DNA of 64,000 nt from JAMQKA01 sp031569985 (GTDB taxonomy: Bacteria > Bacteroidota > Rhodothermia > Balneolales > Balneolaceae), in contig NZ_JAMQKA010000024.1 in assembly GCF_031569985.1 (NCBI RefSeq), positions 15,596 to 79,595 of the forward strand. Direction: 5' to 3'. The notes below the pieces were generated by a model. That model searched no databases, had not been told where the DNA came from, and worked only from the letters and a program-made list of their open reading frames with translations. Below are positions 18,399 through 27,024 of the stretch, piece by piece (position 1 is the first letter of the stretch; the number at the start of each line of letters is the position of its first letter). The translations under genes and the position numbers were made by a program.

Positions 18399-19439
18399 AT
18401 GACACAAAATAAGTTATCAGGAATATCTATAGTTTTAGGAATACTTTTTATTTTTGCCCTTCAATTCAATTCATCTGTTGCCCAACACACTGGCAAGGTA
18501 ATGACGGTAAAAGGTCCAGTTACCCCTTCAGCACTTGGAACCACACTGCCACACGAGCATATCATGGTGGATTTTATCGGGGCGGATAGCGTTAGTAAAG
18601 ACCGCTATGATCTCGATTCTGTAGCTACAATGGTAAAGCCCTTTCTGCAGGATTTTTGGAAATCTGGGGGACAAACACTAATTGAATGTACACCCAATTA
18701 CCTGGGGCGAGATCCGGCATTACTCAAAAGACTGTCTGAGGAAACCGGCCTCAATTTGTTAACAAATACCGGATACTACGGTGATGAAAAAGGGCAGTTT
18801 CTACCGAATCACGTTTATGAAGAATCGGCAGGTCAACTGGCGGCAAGATGGATCACGGAATGGAAGGAAGGGATTGGAGATACCGGTGTGAAACCGGGAT
18901 TTATCAAGATGCGGGTGGATGAGAGTCCAATTTCTGAAACCGGGCAAAAGCTTTTGCATGCAGCGGCCCAAACGCACAAGGCCAGCGGGCTCACCATAGG
19001 TGTGCATACCCCCGACGGCGCCACAGCTTTGGAACAGCTTGAAATTTTGCAGGACCACGGCATAGATCCCTCAGCTTTTATCTGGATTCATGCCCAAAAT
19101 GAAGACGATAGCAAAATTCACCAAGAGGCAGCTCGAGAGGGGGCATGGGTCGAGTTTGACGGCATCGGGCCCGGCTCAGCGGACTATCATTTCAAGCTCA
19201 TAAACAGCATGAGGCAGGATGGTTTGCTGGATCGGGTTCTCATTTCTCACGATGCTGGCTGGTACAGGGTGGGGCAACCGGGTGGAAGCCCGGGCGATTT
19301 TGATCCCTATACCTATATTTTTGAGCAGTTTATCCCCCGACTTAAACGCGCCGGTTTTACAGAGGAAGAAATTGATATGCTGGTAAGGGAAAACCCTCAA
19401 AAGGCGTTTACCATTTCGGTTCGTACGATCGAATCCTAA
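18399..19439 (+). CDS. Exported phosphotriesterase-family metallohydrolase (PTE/PLL-like)
   Basis: 346-residue amidohydrolase-superfamily TIM barrel with a signal peptide (about 1-29, ending S-V-A-Q). Metal ligands of the phosphotriesterase fold are visible: H52-x-H54 in the L-G-T-T-L-P-H-E-H motif, the bridging lysine in F-I-K-M-R at K170, H203 (G-V-H-T), H231 (W-I-H-A) and D285 (S-H-D-A-G). Family members are phosphotriesterases, lactonases or proteins of unknown activity. In this locus, next to sugar dehydrogenases, a sugar-lactone hydrolase is an attractive but unproven role. It lies 23 bases after the VCBS gene and likely shares its transcript. Confidence 0.88.
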   Translation: MTQNKLSGISIVLGILFIFALQFNSSVAQHTGKVMTVKGPVTPSALGTTLPHEHIMVDFIGADSVSKDRYDLDSVATMVKPFLQDFWKSGGQTLIECTPNYLGRDPALLKRLSEETGLNLLTNTGYYGDEKGQFLPNHVYEESAGQLAARWITEWKEGIGDTGVKPGFIKMRVDESPISETGQKLLHAAAQTHKASGLTIGVHTPDGATALEQLEILQDHGIDPSAFIWIHAQNEDDSKIHQEAAREGAWVEFDGIGPGSADYHFKLINSMRQDGLLDRVLISHDAGWYRVGQPGGSPGDFDPYTYIFEQFIPRLKRAGFTEEEIDMLVRENPQKAFTISVRTIES

Positions 19440-19470
19440 ACGATCTGTTATTTAATCTTAGAGTCAGTGG

Positions 19471-19488
19471 TGGTAAAATGTTTTACCA
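19471..19488. promoter_or_regulatory. 18-bp palindrome between phosphotriesterase and isomerase genes
   Basis: TGGTAAAA-TG-TTTTACCA has perfect 8-base arms and a two-base centre, followed by an AT-rich run. The loop is too short for a good RNA hairpin, so a DNA operator fits better; a weak bidirectional terminator is the alternative. Confidence 0.4.
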
Positions 19489-19583
19489 TTTTAAATAAAT
19501 TTGCATAAACAACTGGATTTTTTGCAAACAAGTCGACACATTAATACCGATAAAATAAACATTAATGAACGAGGGGAAATTTA

Positions 19584-20498
19584 ATGAATCAGGATAGAAG
19601 GACTTTTTTAACAACAGTCGGGAAAGCGATGCTGGGAACAGCCGCATTAACAAGTTTGCCGGCGGGTAGCCTTTTTTCCAGCTCCAATAATGATCTGTTT
19701 TTTGACATTTCACTTGCTCAGTGGTCATTGCACAAGGCACTGTTTGGGGGAGAATTGGATAATCTTGATTTTGCTGCTACTGCCAAAAATGAATTTGGAA
19801 TTAGTGCCGTAGAATATGTAAACCAGTTTTTTAAGGATAAGGCCGAGGATACCTCTTACCTCAAACAGATGAAACAGCGTGCCGATGATAATGGAGTACG
19901 AAGCGTACTAATTATGTGTGACGGGGAAGGAGCTCTTGGCGATCCTGATTCAGGCGAAAGACAACAAGCAGTAGAAAATCACTATAAATGGGTTACTGCG
20001 GCCAAGTACCTGGGATGTCACTCCATACGTGTAAATGCACAGAGTCGTGGCAGCTGGGATGAGCAGATGAGCAGGGCGGCAGATGGCCTTCGAAGCCTGA
20101 CGGAGTTTGCGGCTCAGCATGACATCAACGTGATTGTGGAAAATCACGGCGGTCTCTCCAGTAATGCTGAATGGCTGGTCGGTGTGATGAAACAAGTAGA
20201 TCACCCTCGTTGTGGAACCCTACCTGATTTTGGCAACTTTAACATCTCTGAAAATGAGTCCTATGATCGTTACAAGGGAACACGGCTGTTAATGCCGTAT
20301 GCCAAAGGGGTTAGTGCCAAAAGCTACAATTTTGACTCCAGTGGCAACGAAACCACGATAGATTTTGAGAAAATGCTTTCCATTGTTGAAGAGGCTGGAT
20401 ATACCGGCTACGTAGGTGTTGAATATGAGGGAAGCGAACTTAGTGAATATGAAGGTATAAAAGCTACCAAGGCGTTGCTCGAAAAAGTTGGTGCTTAG
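19584..20498 (+). CDS. Tat-exported sugar phosphate isomerase/epimerase-like TIM barrel
   Basis: 304 residues of the AP-endonuclease-2/xylose-isomerase-like fold. A twin-arginine signal (D-R-R-T-F-L) at the N-terminus indicates folded export to the periplasm. Candidate metal ligands are in V-I-V-E-N-H-G (Glu), L-P-D-F-G-N-F (Asp) and G-V-E-Y-E-G (Glu). The start at 19584 has a strong GAGGGGAAA ribosome-binding site. Periplasmic members of this fold act as hydratases or isomerases on keto-sugars. Beside a GMC dehydrogenase and a DUF1080 protein, the hydratase step of a 3-keto-glycoside route is a reasonable inference. Confidence 0.85.
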   Translation: MNQDRRTFLTTVGKAMLGTAALTSLPAGSLFSSSNNDLFFDISLAQWSLHKALFGGELDNLDFAATAKNEFGISAVEYVNQFFKDKAEDTSYLKQMKQRADDNGVRSVLIMCDGEGALGDPDSGERQQAVENHYKWVTAAKYLGCHSIRVNAQSRGSWDEQMSRAADGLRSLTEFAAQHDINVIVENHGGLSSNAEWLVGVMKQVDHPRCGTLPDFGNFNISENESYDRYKGTRLLMPYAKGVSAKSYNFDSSGNETTIDFEKMLSIVEEAGYTGYVGVEYEGSELSEYEGIKATKALLEKVGA

Positions 20499-20577
20499 CC
20501 TTCGATATCTTCTCAGAACTAGGGGAATATCAAATAATTTTTGCACTGATTCTAAAAAAATGGGGATAGTAAGATAA

Positions 20578-22290
20578 ATGCAGATTAAAGAAAGTTCGAA
20601 GCAGTACGATGTGTGTATCATAGGATCGGGAGCAGGCGGTGGTATGGCAGCCCACGAGCTTACCAAAGCCGGGGCCGATGTGGTGATGCTGGAGGCCGGC
20701 GGGTGGTTCGACTCGGAGGAGTTTGCCATGTTCACCTGGCCATACGAGTCGCCGCGACGCGGAGCCAGCACCCGGCGACAACCGTTCGGGGAGTTCGACG
20801 CCTGCTTTGGTGGTTGGGATATTGAGGGCGAACCCTACAGCTCGACTGAGGGGACCGACTTCGACTGGTTCCGCGGTCGCATGCTGGGGGGACGCACCAA
20901 CCACTGGGGACGCATTTCGCTTCGATTTGGCCCCGATGATTTCCGGGTGCGCAGCATCGACGGGATGGGCGATGACTGGCCGATCTCCTACGAAGAACTC
21001 AAACCCTACTACGACCGAATTGACCGGCTGATAGGCGTTTTTGGGACAAATGAGGGCATCTATAACGAACCCGGTGGCATTTTCCAGCCACCGCCGGAAC
21101 CGCGCTGCTATGAACACCTGATCAAGGATGCCTGCGATGATATGGGCATTCCCTGCATTCCTTCCCGGCTTTCTATTTTGACCGAACCTAAAAATGGCCG
21201 GGCGGCCTGCCACTATTGCGGGCAGTGCAACCGCAGCTGTTCCACCCACTCCAACTTTTCAAGTCCTTCTGTTTTATTGCCACCGGCCCTTGAGACGGGC
21301 AATTTGGAGATTATCACGCATGCTATGGCCCGGGAGATCACCCACCAGGATGGGAAGGCGACTGGCGTTTCCTACGTAAACAAAGAGGATGGTAAAGAAT
21401 ACAAAGTACGGGCCCGGATCGTGGTCCTGGCCGCCAGTGCCTGCGAGTCAGCCCGGCTTTTGCTGAATTCCAAATCCAGTGAATTTCCTGACGGGCTGGC
21501 CAACTCCAGCGGCAAAGTAGGTAAATATCTGATGGATACGACCGGCACTTCCGTGGCCGGGGTTATCCCGCAGCTAATGGACTCACCACCCCATAACGAA
21601 GATGGGACCGGTGGGATGCACCTGTATATCCCGTGGTGGGGCGACAACAGCAAACTCGATTTTGCCCGGGGCTACCACGTGGAGCTGTGGGGTGGCCGCG
21701 GCATGCCCAGTTATGGATTTATGGGTGGCATACAAAACTACAGTGATCTCTACCAGGATCGACCCAACGGGGGCGGCGGATATGGCAAGCAACTGAAAGA
21801 GGATTACCGTCGCTACTACGGTTCAATTGTTGGGTTATCCGGCCGTGGAGAGAGCATTGGCTACGAGGACAATTACTGTGAAATTGACCCCAATTCTGTT
21901 GATGAGTGGGGCATCCCGACGCTGCGGTTTAACTACACGTGGAGCGACCAGGAATACCGGCAGGTGCGCCACATGCAACAAACGTTCCGCCAGATCATCG
22001 GTGAGATGGGTGGGCAGCCACTGTGGGATATGCCGGGGAAAGAGGACGGGTATGGGATCTCCACGCCCGGAGAAATTATTCACGAGGTGGGCACCACGCG
22101 GATGGGCGATGACCCCTCGACCTCGGTGCTCAACAAATACTGCCAGGCCCACGATGTGGACAACCTGTTTGTAGCCGACGGCGGGCCGTTTGTCTCACAA
22201 CCCCACAAAAATACTACCTGGACCCTGCTGGCCCTGTCGATGCGTACCTCCAACTACATCGCTGACCAGATGAATAAAGGAAACCTTTAA
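20578..22290 (+). CDS. GMC-family FAD-dependent sugar dehydrogenase, large subunit
   Basis: 570-residue flavoprotein. The FAD dinucleotide motif G-S-G-A-G-G is at 16-21; the C-terminal GMC signature H-E-V-G-T-T-R-M-G is near 502-510 and P-H-K-N-T-T near 542-547. A cysteine cluster C211-x2-C214-x2-C217-x3-C221 resembles the iron-sulphur site of bacterial FAD glucose/glucoside dehydrogenases. It has no signal peptide; the next gene encodes a Tat-signal small subunit, so export by hitch-hiking is expected. In related enzymes the pair oxidises sugar hydroxyls (C1, C2 or C3) and passes electrons to the respiratory chain. The gene is distinctly GC-richer than its neighbours. Which carbon is oxidised is not determinable here. 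Confidence 0.9.
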   Translation: MQIKESSKQYDVCIIGSGAGGGMAAHELTKAGADVVMLEAGGWFDSEEFAMFTWPYESPRRGASTRRQPFGEFDACFGGWDIEGEPYSSTEGTDFDWFRGRMLGGRTNHWGRISLRFGPDDFRVRSIDGMGDDWPISYEELKPYYDRIDRLIGVFGTNEGIYNEPGGIFQPPPEPRCYEHLIKDACDDMGIPCIPSRLSILTEPKNGRAACHYCGQCNRSCSTHSNFSSPSVLLPPALETGNLEIITHAMAREITHQDGKATGVSYVNKEDGKEYKVRARIVVLAASACESARLLLNSKSSEFPDGLANSSGKVGKYLMDTTGTSVAGVIPQLMDSPPHNEDGTGGMHLYIPWWGDNSKLDFARGYHVELWGGRGMPSYGFMGGIQNYSDLYQDRPNGGGGYGKQLKEDYRRYYGSIVGLSGRGESIGYEDNYCEIDPNSVDEWGIPTLRFNYTWSDQEYRQVRHMQQTFRQIIGEMGGQPLWDMPGKEDGYGISTPGEIIHEVGTTRMGDDPSTSVLNKYCQAHDVDNLFVADGGPFVSQPHKNTTWTLLALSMRTSNYIADQMNKGNL

Positions 22291-22374
22291 TTAAGCTAGT
22301 CGAGCCCTGGGCTATAATAGATTAAACTAATGCCAATACTCAGGCCTCACTACTCAAGACTCAATACGAATATT

Positions 22375-22983
22375 ATGGATCGACGTGAAGCGTTAAAGAC
22401 ACTATCGCTGGGGACCCTGGCCAGCACGTTTGTGATGACCGGCTGCCAGACGCCTCCTTCCAAGACCAGCTCCGAGGAGAGATTTTGGGCTCATGTGACC
22501 GAAGAGGATATCGAAAAGTGGGAGACCCAGTTTTTCACTGATCACGAATTTGAGACTGTCCGCCAGCTGGCCAATCTGATCATTCCCGCAGACGAGCGTT
22601 CCGGAAATGCCGAGGATGCCGGCGTGCCGGAATTTATCGACTTTATGATGCTGGATCGCCCCCAGTACCAAACGCCGATTCGGGGCGGGCTCCGGTGGCT
22701 GGACGTGCAGTGCCAGAAGCAGTTCGACAAAGTGTTTATTGACTGCAGCGAGCAGGAAAAGGTGACGATGCTCGACCAAATAGCCTACCCCGATGTTGCT
22801 GCTCCCGAAATGGAGCATGGCGTTGCTTTTTTCAACCAGTTCCGGGACCTGGTGGCCTCGGGATTCTGGTCGAGCAAGATCGGCATTGAGGATATCGGGT
22901 ACATCGGCAACCAGCCGAACGACTGGCAGGGGTGTCCAGACGAGGTGCTGGAGCATGTGGGACTCGATCCAAACAATATTTGA
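22375..22983 (+). CDS. Gluconate 2-dehydrogenase subunit 3-family protein (Tat small subunit of GMC enzyme)
   Basis: 202 residues from ATG 22375; the earlier in-frame ATG at 22330 would add a non-signal extension, so I prefer M-D-R-R-E-A-L, which is a twin-arginine signal ending in M-T-G-C (possible lipid attachment). The body carries the family's helical pattern with L-I-I-P-A-D-E (about 60-70), G-V-P-E-F-I-D-F-M and F-F-N-Q-F-R-D-L-V-A-S-G-F-W-S-S. In FAD sugar dehydrogenases this small subunit is the export escort and chaperone of the GMC subunit, which is the gene just upstream. Confidence 0.88.
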   Translation: MDRREALKTLSLGTLASTFVMTGCQTPPSKTSSEERFWAHVTEEDIEKWETQFFTDHEFETVRQLANLIIPADERSGNAEDAGVPEFIDFMMLDRPQYQTPIRGGLRWLDVQCQKQFDKVFIDCSEQEKVTMLDQIAYPDVAAPEMEHGVAFFNQFRDLVASGFWSSKIGIEDIGYIGNQPNDWQGCPDEVLEHVGLDPNNI

Positions 22984-23046
22984 TATTTGCTCATAGACAT
23001 CTGATTAGCATTAAATAACCCAGAAATTATATATAACGTTATTCTT

Positions 23047-23769
23047 ATGGATTTTAAACGTATCATTTTAGTAACGCTCTGTTTGGCATTGGCAACCTCA
23101 TTAAGTGTTGCCCAGCACAATACTCTGACCAGCAAGGAAAAACAGGAGGGATGGAAGCTCCTGTTTGACGGGGAGACCACCGATGGGTGGCGCGGATATA
23201 ACAAAGAAAGCTTCCCTGAGCAGGGATGGGTAGTAGAAGACGGGATGCTCTCAGTCGTGGAAGGCGGCGGGGGTGGAGATATTATCACCAACGAAGTATT
23301 TGAAGACTACATCCTGAAACTAGAGTGGCGAGTTGCGAAAGGAGCCAACGGCGGTATTTTTTATGCGGCCCTCGAGCAGCCCGGGGAAGCCATCTACTGG
23401 TCGGCGCCGGAAATTCAGATTTTGGACAACGCCAACCACCCAGATGCCACCCGTGGAAAAAATGGGAATCGCAAAGCCACGTCACTGTATGATTTGATAC
23501 CCGCTGATCCACAAAATGCAAATCCCTTTGGAGAGTGGAATGAGATCCGTATAGTAGTAGAAAATGACGGTGCGCATGTTGAGCACTGGATGAACGGGGA
23601 GAAAGTCGTCGAATATGAGCGTTGGACCGATGAGTGGTACCAGATGTTGGAGGAAAGCAAGTTCGCCCCGCACCCGGAATTTGGAGCGGCCCACCGTGGA
23701 TATATCGGCCTGCAGGACCACGGCAATAAGGTGGATTTCCGAAATATTAAAATAAAAGAATTAGAGTAG
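23047..23769 (+). CDS. DUF1080 / 3-keto-disaccharide hydrolase-lyase family protein
   Basis: 240 residues with a cleavable signal peptide (ending about S-V-A-Q-H). It has the concanavalin-like DUF1080 fold: G-W-K-L-L-F-D-G-E-T near the N-terminus, W-V-V-E-D-G-M-L, L-E-W-R-V-A-K-G-A-N-G-G-I-F-Y, E-I-Q-I-L-D and the C-terminal G-Y-I-G-L-Q-D-H-G. Characterised family members cleave 3-keto-glycosides by hydrolysis or elimination. Following a GMC dehydrogenase pair and an isomerase/hydratase-like gene, it would be the bond-breaking step of the pathway. A terminator follows at 23805. Confidence 0.9.
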   Translation: MDFKRIILVTLCLALATSLSVAQHNTLTSKEKQEGWKLLFDGETTDGWRGYNKESFPEQGWVVEDGMLSVVEGGGGGDIITNEVFEDYILKLEWRVAKGANGGIFYAALEQPGEAIYWSAPEIQILDNANHPDATRGKNGNRKATSLYDLIPADPQNANPFGEWNEIRIVVENDGAHVEHWMNGEKVVEYERWTDEWYQMLEESKFAPHPEFGAAHRGYIGLQDHGNKVDFRNIKIKELE

Positions 23770-23804
23770 GGGAGCCTCAGGGATATTTTCCTTTAAACTT
23801 ATTG

Positions 23805-23840
23805 AAGTCCCTTTCAGAAAACACCGAGAGGGACTTTTTA
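23805..23840 (+). terminator. Intrinsic terminator of the catabolic operon
   Basis: AAGTCCCT (23805-23812) pairs with AGGGACTT (23829-23836), extended inward by further pairs, and is followed by T residues. It closes the plus-strand gene run that starts near 10969. Confidence 0.75.
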
Positions 23841-24073
23841 TGGAGATACTCTCAATAATTCTGCTTTCTTCCAATTGGAGAGACTAAGTCCAATATTTAG
23901 GGCATCCTCAGACGAATTCTAAGTCAATATTTACTAGTATCTTACAAGCTTAAATGGGGTAATTCAAATGCACCATTATCTGCGAATTCCTCAAGAACCT
24001 TGCATGTGATACGGTTCTGGCAGGCACCTTGCATCATGCCATAAGATAACGACTCATAACCGGGGAATGGGGT

Positions 24074-24212
24074 GTTCATTTTTTCGTTGAGGAAAAAACT
24101 CACCAAAAAATCCCAGATATTCCCCTCTTTCGCCTTTACAAAGAAGGTGCTTTTCCACAGTAGTTACCACTCAGGGCATATATAGCAGGGATTTTCTGGA
24201 CTTGGGGCCACT
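24074..24212. repeat. Dispersed intergenic repeat, copy A
   Basis: Starts GTTCATTTTTT and matches the segment beginning at 52150 at the same internal spacing. In the first 49 bases 43 are identical, including an exact 23-base run (24100-24122), and a second exact 19-base run lies at 24185-24203. Its two conserved blocks are themselves roughly inverted relative to each other (AAAAAATCCC versus GGGATTTTCT), suggesting a stem-forming or mobile element. Confidence 0.6.
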
Positions 24213-24599
24213 GCCACTGAAATAGGGTTGTATCTCCTCCGGCCTACGGATTTGTGAGCCGCCGGAGGCAAAAGTAGCGAAGGCGTGAAGAAATCCCCGC
24301 CGGTGATTTTTGGCTTTTTACTGGCGGATTTATTCATACAAAAAGGAACAACTCTGCTGGGGAAAAAGGCTACCGTGACTTTTTAAAGATGCCCTATTTA
24401 AAGATGTGCATGATGACTAAAAAAAGGAAACTGGCTGCTCCCGGTTTGTTGATTTGTATCCCATCGTAGTTTGTCGATAACCAAAGCAATTCCCTACGTT
24501 ACTTCGCTATCGACTCCATTCCCTAAGCGTCAAATTAATGGGTATTCAACAGAACCGGCAAGCAGCCAGTGAAATTATTGATGAAAAGTATGCCTCAGG

Positions 24600-25169
24600 T
24601 CAGGATGACCAAGCGCGTCCAACCTCGCTATATGGATAGCAGCCATCATACCGTCCGGCAACATGATTCCATTCGAGCTCTTGGGTAGCACCGATTTCAG
24701 AAGTGTAGTATCCGACGAGCGTATATTCTTTCATCATATCGAAGAAAGACTTGAGGCCGGAAGTAGACATTGGATTATCTTTGGCTTCCTGCTGTTTTTG
24801 CTCGAGTACGGCGACCTGTTGCTCTTCCGACAGGTCAAGAAAAGCAGCCCCATGAAGCTCTTGGCTTGTTGGATCTATGGTATTAAGCCCCTCCAGGAAA
24901 TGCTTCTTCTCCTCCTCTGAATTCCAGTCGGTGAGCATTTTGTCAATAAACTGGTTTACGTTAGCCGCTTTTGCCCCAGGGGTATCGGTGGCGGGAATGA
25001 TCAATTCAGAAATTTGGGTCACCAGTTCATCTTGGTGAGCCGAAAGTGTTTGCGGTGTATACCCCCCAGGCCCGGAGCTACAACCACTCATGACGGCTGT
25101 TATAGTTGACATTGAGAGTGCTCCTCCACTAAGCAGTGCAATTCGTTTTAAAGCTTCACGTCGTTTCAT
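24600..25169 (-). CDS. Gluconate 2-dehydrogenase subunit 3-family protein (Tat lipoprotein, second copy)
   Basis: 189 residues from ATG at 25169 (M-K-R-R-E-A-L-K-R-I), giving a twin-arginine signal that ends in M-S-G-C; an upstream in-frame ATG at 25223 would only add a non-signal leader. The body has L-I-I-P-A-T-D-T-P-G-A, V-N-Q-F-I-D-K-M-L and M-M-K-E-Y-T-L-V-G-Y-Y-T-S-E, typical of the family. It follows its GMC partner (25271-26977) by 101 bases on the same strand. It is related to, but clearly diverged from, the copy at 22375, so the two pairs probably serve different sugars. Confidence 0.87.
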   Translation of the reverse strand: MKRREALKRIALLSGGALSMSTITAVMSGCSSGPGGYTPQTLSAHQDELVTQISELIIPATDTPGAKAANVNQFIDKMLTDWNSEEEKKHFLEGLNTIDPTSQELHGAAFLDLSEEQQVAVLEQKQQEAKDNPMSTSGLKSFFDMMKEYTLVGYYTSEIGATQELEWNHVAGRYDGCYPYSEVGRAWSS

Positions 25170-25270
25170 GGTACTAGTCTTATGTAAGTGAGTATAGAGC
25201 CTTGAGTAACTGGCCATAAGCATGCAGCAAAATATAGCTCATGGCTCAGGAATCATGGCCCAGAACTAAA

Positions 25271-26977
25271 TTAAAGATTTCCTTTATTCAACTGGTCTAC
25301 AGCAAAATCAACTGCACGGGCGGTGAGAGCCATATAGGTCAGCGATGGATTTTGGCAAGCTGCTGACGTCATGCAAGCGCCGTCAGTGACGAACACATTG
25401 GGGACCTCATGAAGCTGATTGTTGCCGTTGAGTACCGAAGTCTCAGGATCGTTGCCCATACGCGCAGTGCCCATCTCATGGATACCTTCTCCAAAGAGGT
25501 ACTCACCTTCGTATGCGTTTACGTCTTTGGCACCGGCAGCTTCCAGCATCTCGGCCGCCGTTTCAGCCATATCTTTGCGCATAGCTCGTTCATTCTCACC
25601 GATTGAGGCACTGATATGAAGCAGTGGAATACCCCATTCGTCCGTTTTCTCTTCATCAAGTTCCACATAGTTATCGTAGTTGGGCAGGATTTCACCGAAT
25701 GCGGTCATGCCCACATTCCATGGTCCCGGATCGCGCAGTTGTTTTTTGAAATCAGCACCAAAACCTTCCATTCCCAGTCCACGGCTCCAGCTTGGACGAC
25801 CTGCTCGTCCCTGGAATCCATAACCTCGCAGAAAATCAGGCTGTTCTGTTTCAGGACTAATATTTCGGAAGCGGGGGATATAAAATCCGTTTGGACGATT
25901 TCCAAAGGTGTAGGTGTCCATGTGCCCTTCATAGGTTCCATTAGCTCCAACACGGAAGTGGTGGTCCATCAGGTAATGACCCAGCACCCCGCCTGAATTC
26001 CCCATTCCATTGGGGAAAACATCAGATTTGGAGTTTAATAAAATTTGTGTTGAACCAAGCGTAGAGGCGTTCAGAAAGATTACATCCGCATAAAATTCAA
26101 TGCTTTCTTTCGATTCACGATCGATAACCCGGACGCCGGTAGCTTTACCCGACTCTTTATCATAGATGACACTATGCACGATGCTGTCGGGTCGAAGCGT
26201 CATGTTGCCGGTTTCCCTGGCAGCCGGCAGTGTGCTGCTTTGAGAAGAAAAATAGGCTCCGACAGAACAGCCGCGCGAGCAGGGGCCGCAGTAATGGCAT
26301 GCACCGCGTCCGTTATGTGCCTGGGTTAGTACTGCTGCTCGTCCTATCGTGAGCGTTCGCTCAGGAAAATTACTTTCAATTGCTTTTTTGACATCTTGCT
26401 CCACACAGTTCAGATCCATGGGAGGCAGAAACTGTCCATCCGGTAATTGCGGCAGGCCCTCTTCCTGACCACTAATGCCGGCAAATTTCTCAACATAATC
26501 ATACCACGGAGCGATCTCTTCGTACCTAATCGGCCACTCAACCGCGATGTCCTCTTCGGCATTGGCTTGAAAGTCCATCGGGCTCCAACGGTACGATTGG
26601 CGTCCCCATGTCAGCGACCGACCACCTACATGGTAACCACGCACCCAAAGGAAGGGGTTATCTTCATCTTCCACTTCATAAGGGTGTTTTTTATCGTTGA
26701 CAAAGAAATGCTGGTTGTATTCTCCAACTACATCCGACCGGAGCTGCCTCGGCTTTTCCTCTTCCAGGAACTGGCGGTCTCCACGACCCCGAAATTCCAT
26801 CTCCCATGGCGCTTTATGTTCCGTAATGTAATCCTTTCCATGCTCCACGTTACGGCCACGTTCCAGAACTAAGGTCTTTAGTCCTTTTTCGGTGAGCTCT
26901 TTGGCGGCCCATCCCCCCGAAATCCCGGAACCGACCACAATCGCATCATATTTATTGACTTCTTGTGAGATATGCAT
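25271..26977 (-). CDS. GMC-family FAD-dependent sugar dehydrogenase, large subunit (second copy)
   Basis: 568 residues with the FAD motif G-S-G-I-S-G-G at 16-22, a cysteine cluster C227-x2-C230-x2-C233-x3-C237, the C-terminal H-E-M-G-T-A-R-M-G signature and N-P-S-L-T-Y near the end. It ends in N-K-G-N-L, as does the plus-strand copy. It has no signal peptide and presumably travels with the Tat small subunit encoded downstream. It is transcribed away from the Gfo/Idh gene at 27178 through a shared 200-base promoter region. Family role: oxidation of a sugar hydroxyl in the periplasm. Confidence 0.9.
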   Translation of the reverse strand: MHISQEVNKYDAIVVGSGISGGWAAKELTEKGLKTLVLERGRNVEHGKDYITEHKAPWEMEFRGRGDRQFLEEEKPRQLRSDVVGEYNQHFFVNDKKHPYEVEDEDNPFLWVRGYHVGGRSLTWGRQSYRWSPMDFQANAEEDIAVEWPIRYEEIAPWYDYVEKFAGISGQEEGLPQLPDGQFLPPMDLNCVEQDVKKAIESNFPERTLTIGRAAVLTQAHNGRGACHYCGPCSRGCSVGAYFSSQSSTLPAARETGNMTLRPDSIVHSVIYDKESGKATGVRVIDRESKESIEFYADVIFLNASTLGSTQILLNSKSDVFPNGMGNSGGVLGHYLMDHHFRVGANGTYEGHMDTYTFGNRPNGFYIPRFRNISPETEQPDFLRGYGFQGRAGRPSWSRGLGMEGFGADFKKQLRDPGPWNVGMTAFGEILPNYDNYVELDEEKTDEWGIPLLHISASIGENERAMRKDMAETAAEMLEAAGAKDVNAYEGEYLFGEGIHEMGTARMGNDPETSVLNGNNQLHEVPNVFVTDGACMTSAACQNPSLTYMALTARAVDFAVDQLNKGNL

Positions 26978-27024
26978 AAGCTGATATTTCCTTGTATAAC
27001 ACTAATACTTCTGTTCGATGAAAG

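Larger units (their letters stand above)
23770..24599. other. Gene-poor convergent region with repeat remnants
   Basis: About 830 bases between convergent genes. It holds the terminator at 23805, one copy of a dispersed repeat (24074-24212), and a GC-rich inverted repeat near 24237-24271 (CTCCGGC ... GCCGGAG). Two short minus-strand reading frames (23942-24079, 45 codons; 24164-24337, 57 codons) and a short plus-strand frame from 24538 have no convincing ribosome-binding sites. The 45-codon frame has fairly protein-like composition and might be a gene remnant. The stretch looks like a scar of old mobile or duplicated DNA rather than functional coding sequence. Confidence 0.4.

Noticed and set aside
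20530..21249. 239-codon open frame on the minus strand inside the GMC gene
   Set aside because: It is antisense to a clear GMC domain in a GC-rich gene where antisense frames stay open by chance; it has no family-like motif and no upstream ribosome-binding site.
22402..22956. 184-codon minus-strand frame opposite the Tat small subunit
   Set aside because: It mirrors the coding sequence of a recognisable gene and lies in the same GC-rich stretch; its composition is not protein-like.
23030..23040. TATATAACGTT shared upstream of the DUF1080 gene and at 38870-38880
   Set aside because: An 11-base AT-rich match at different distances from the two starts is expected by chance in this window.
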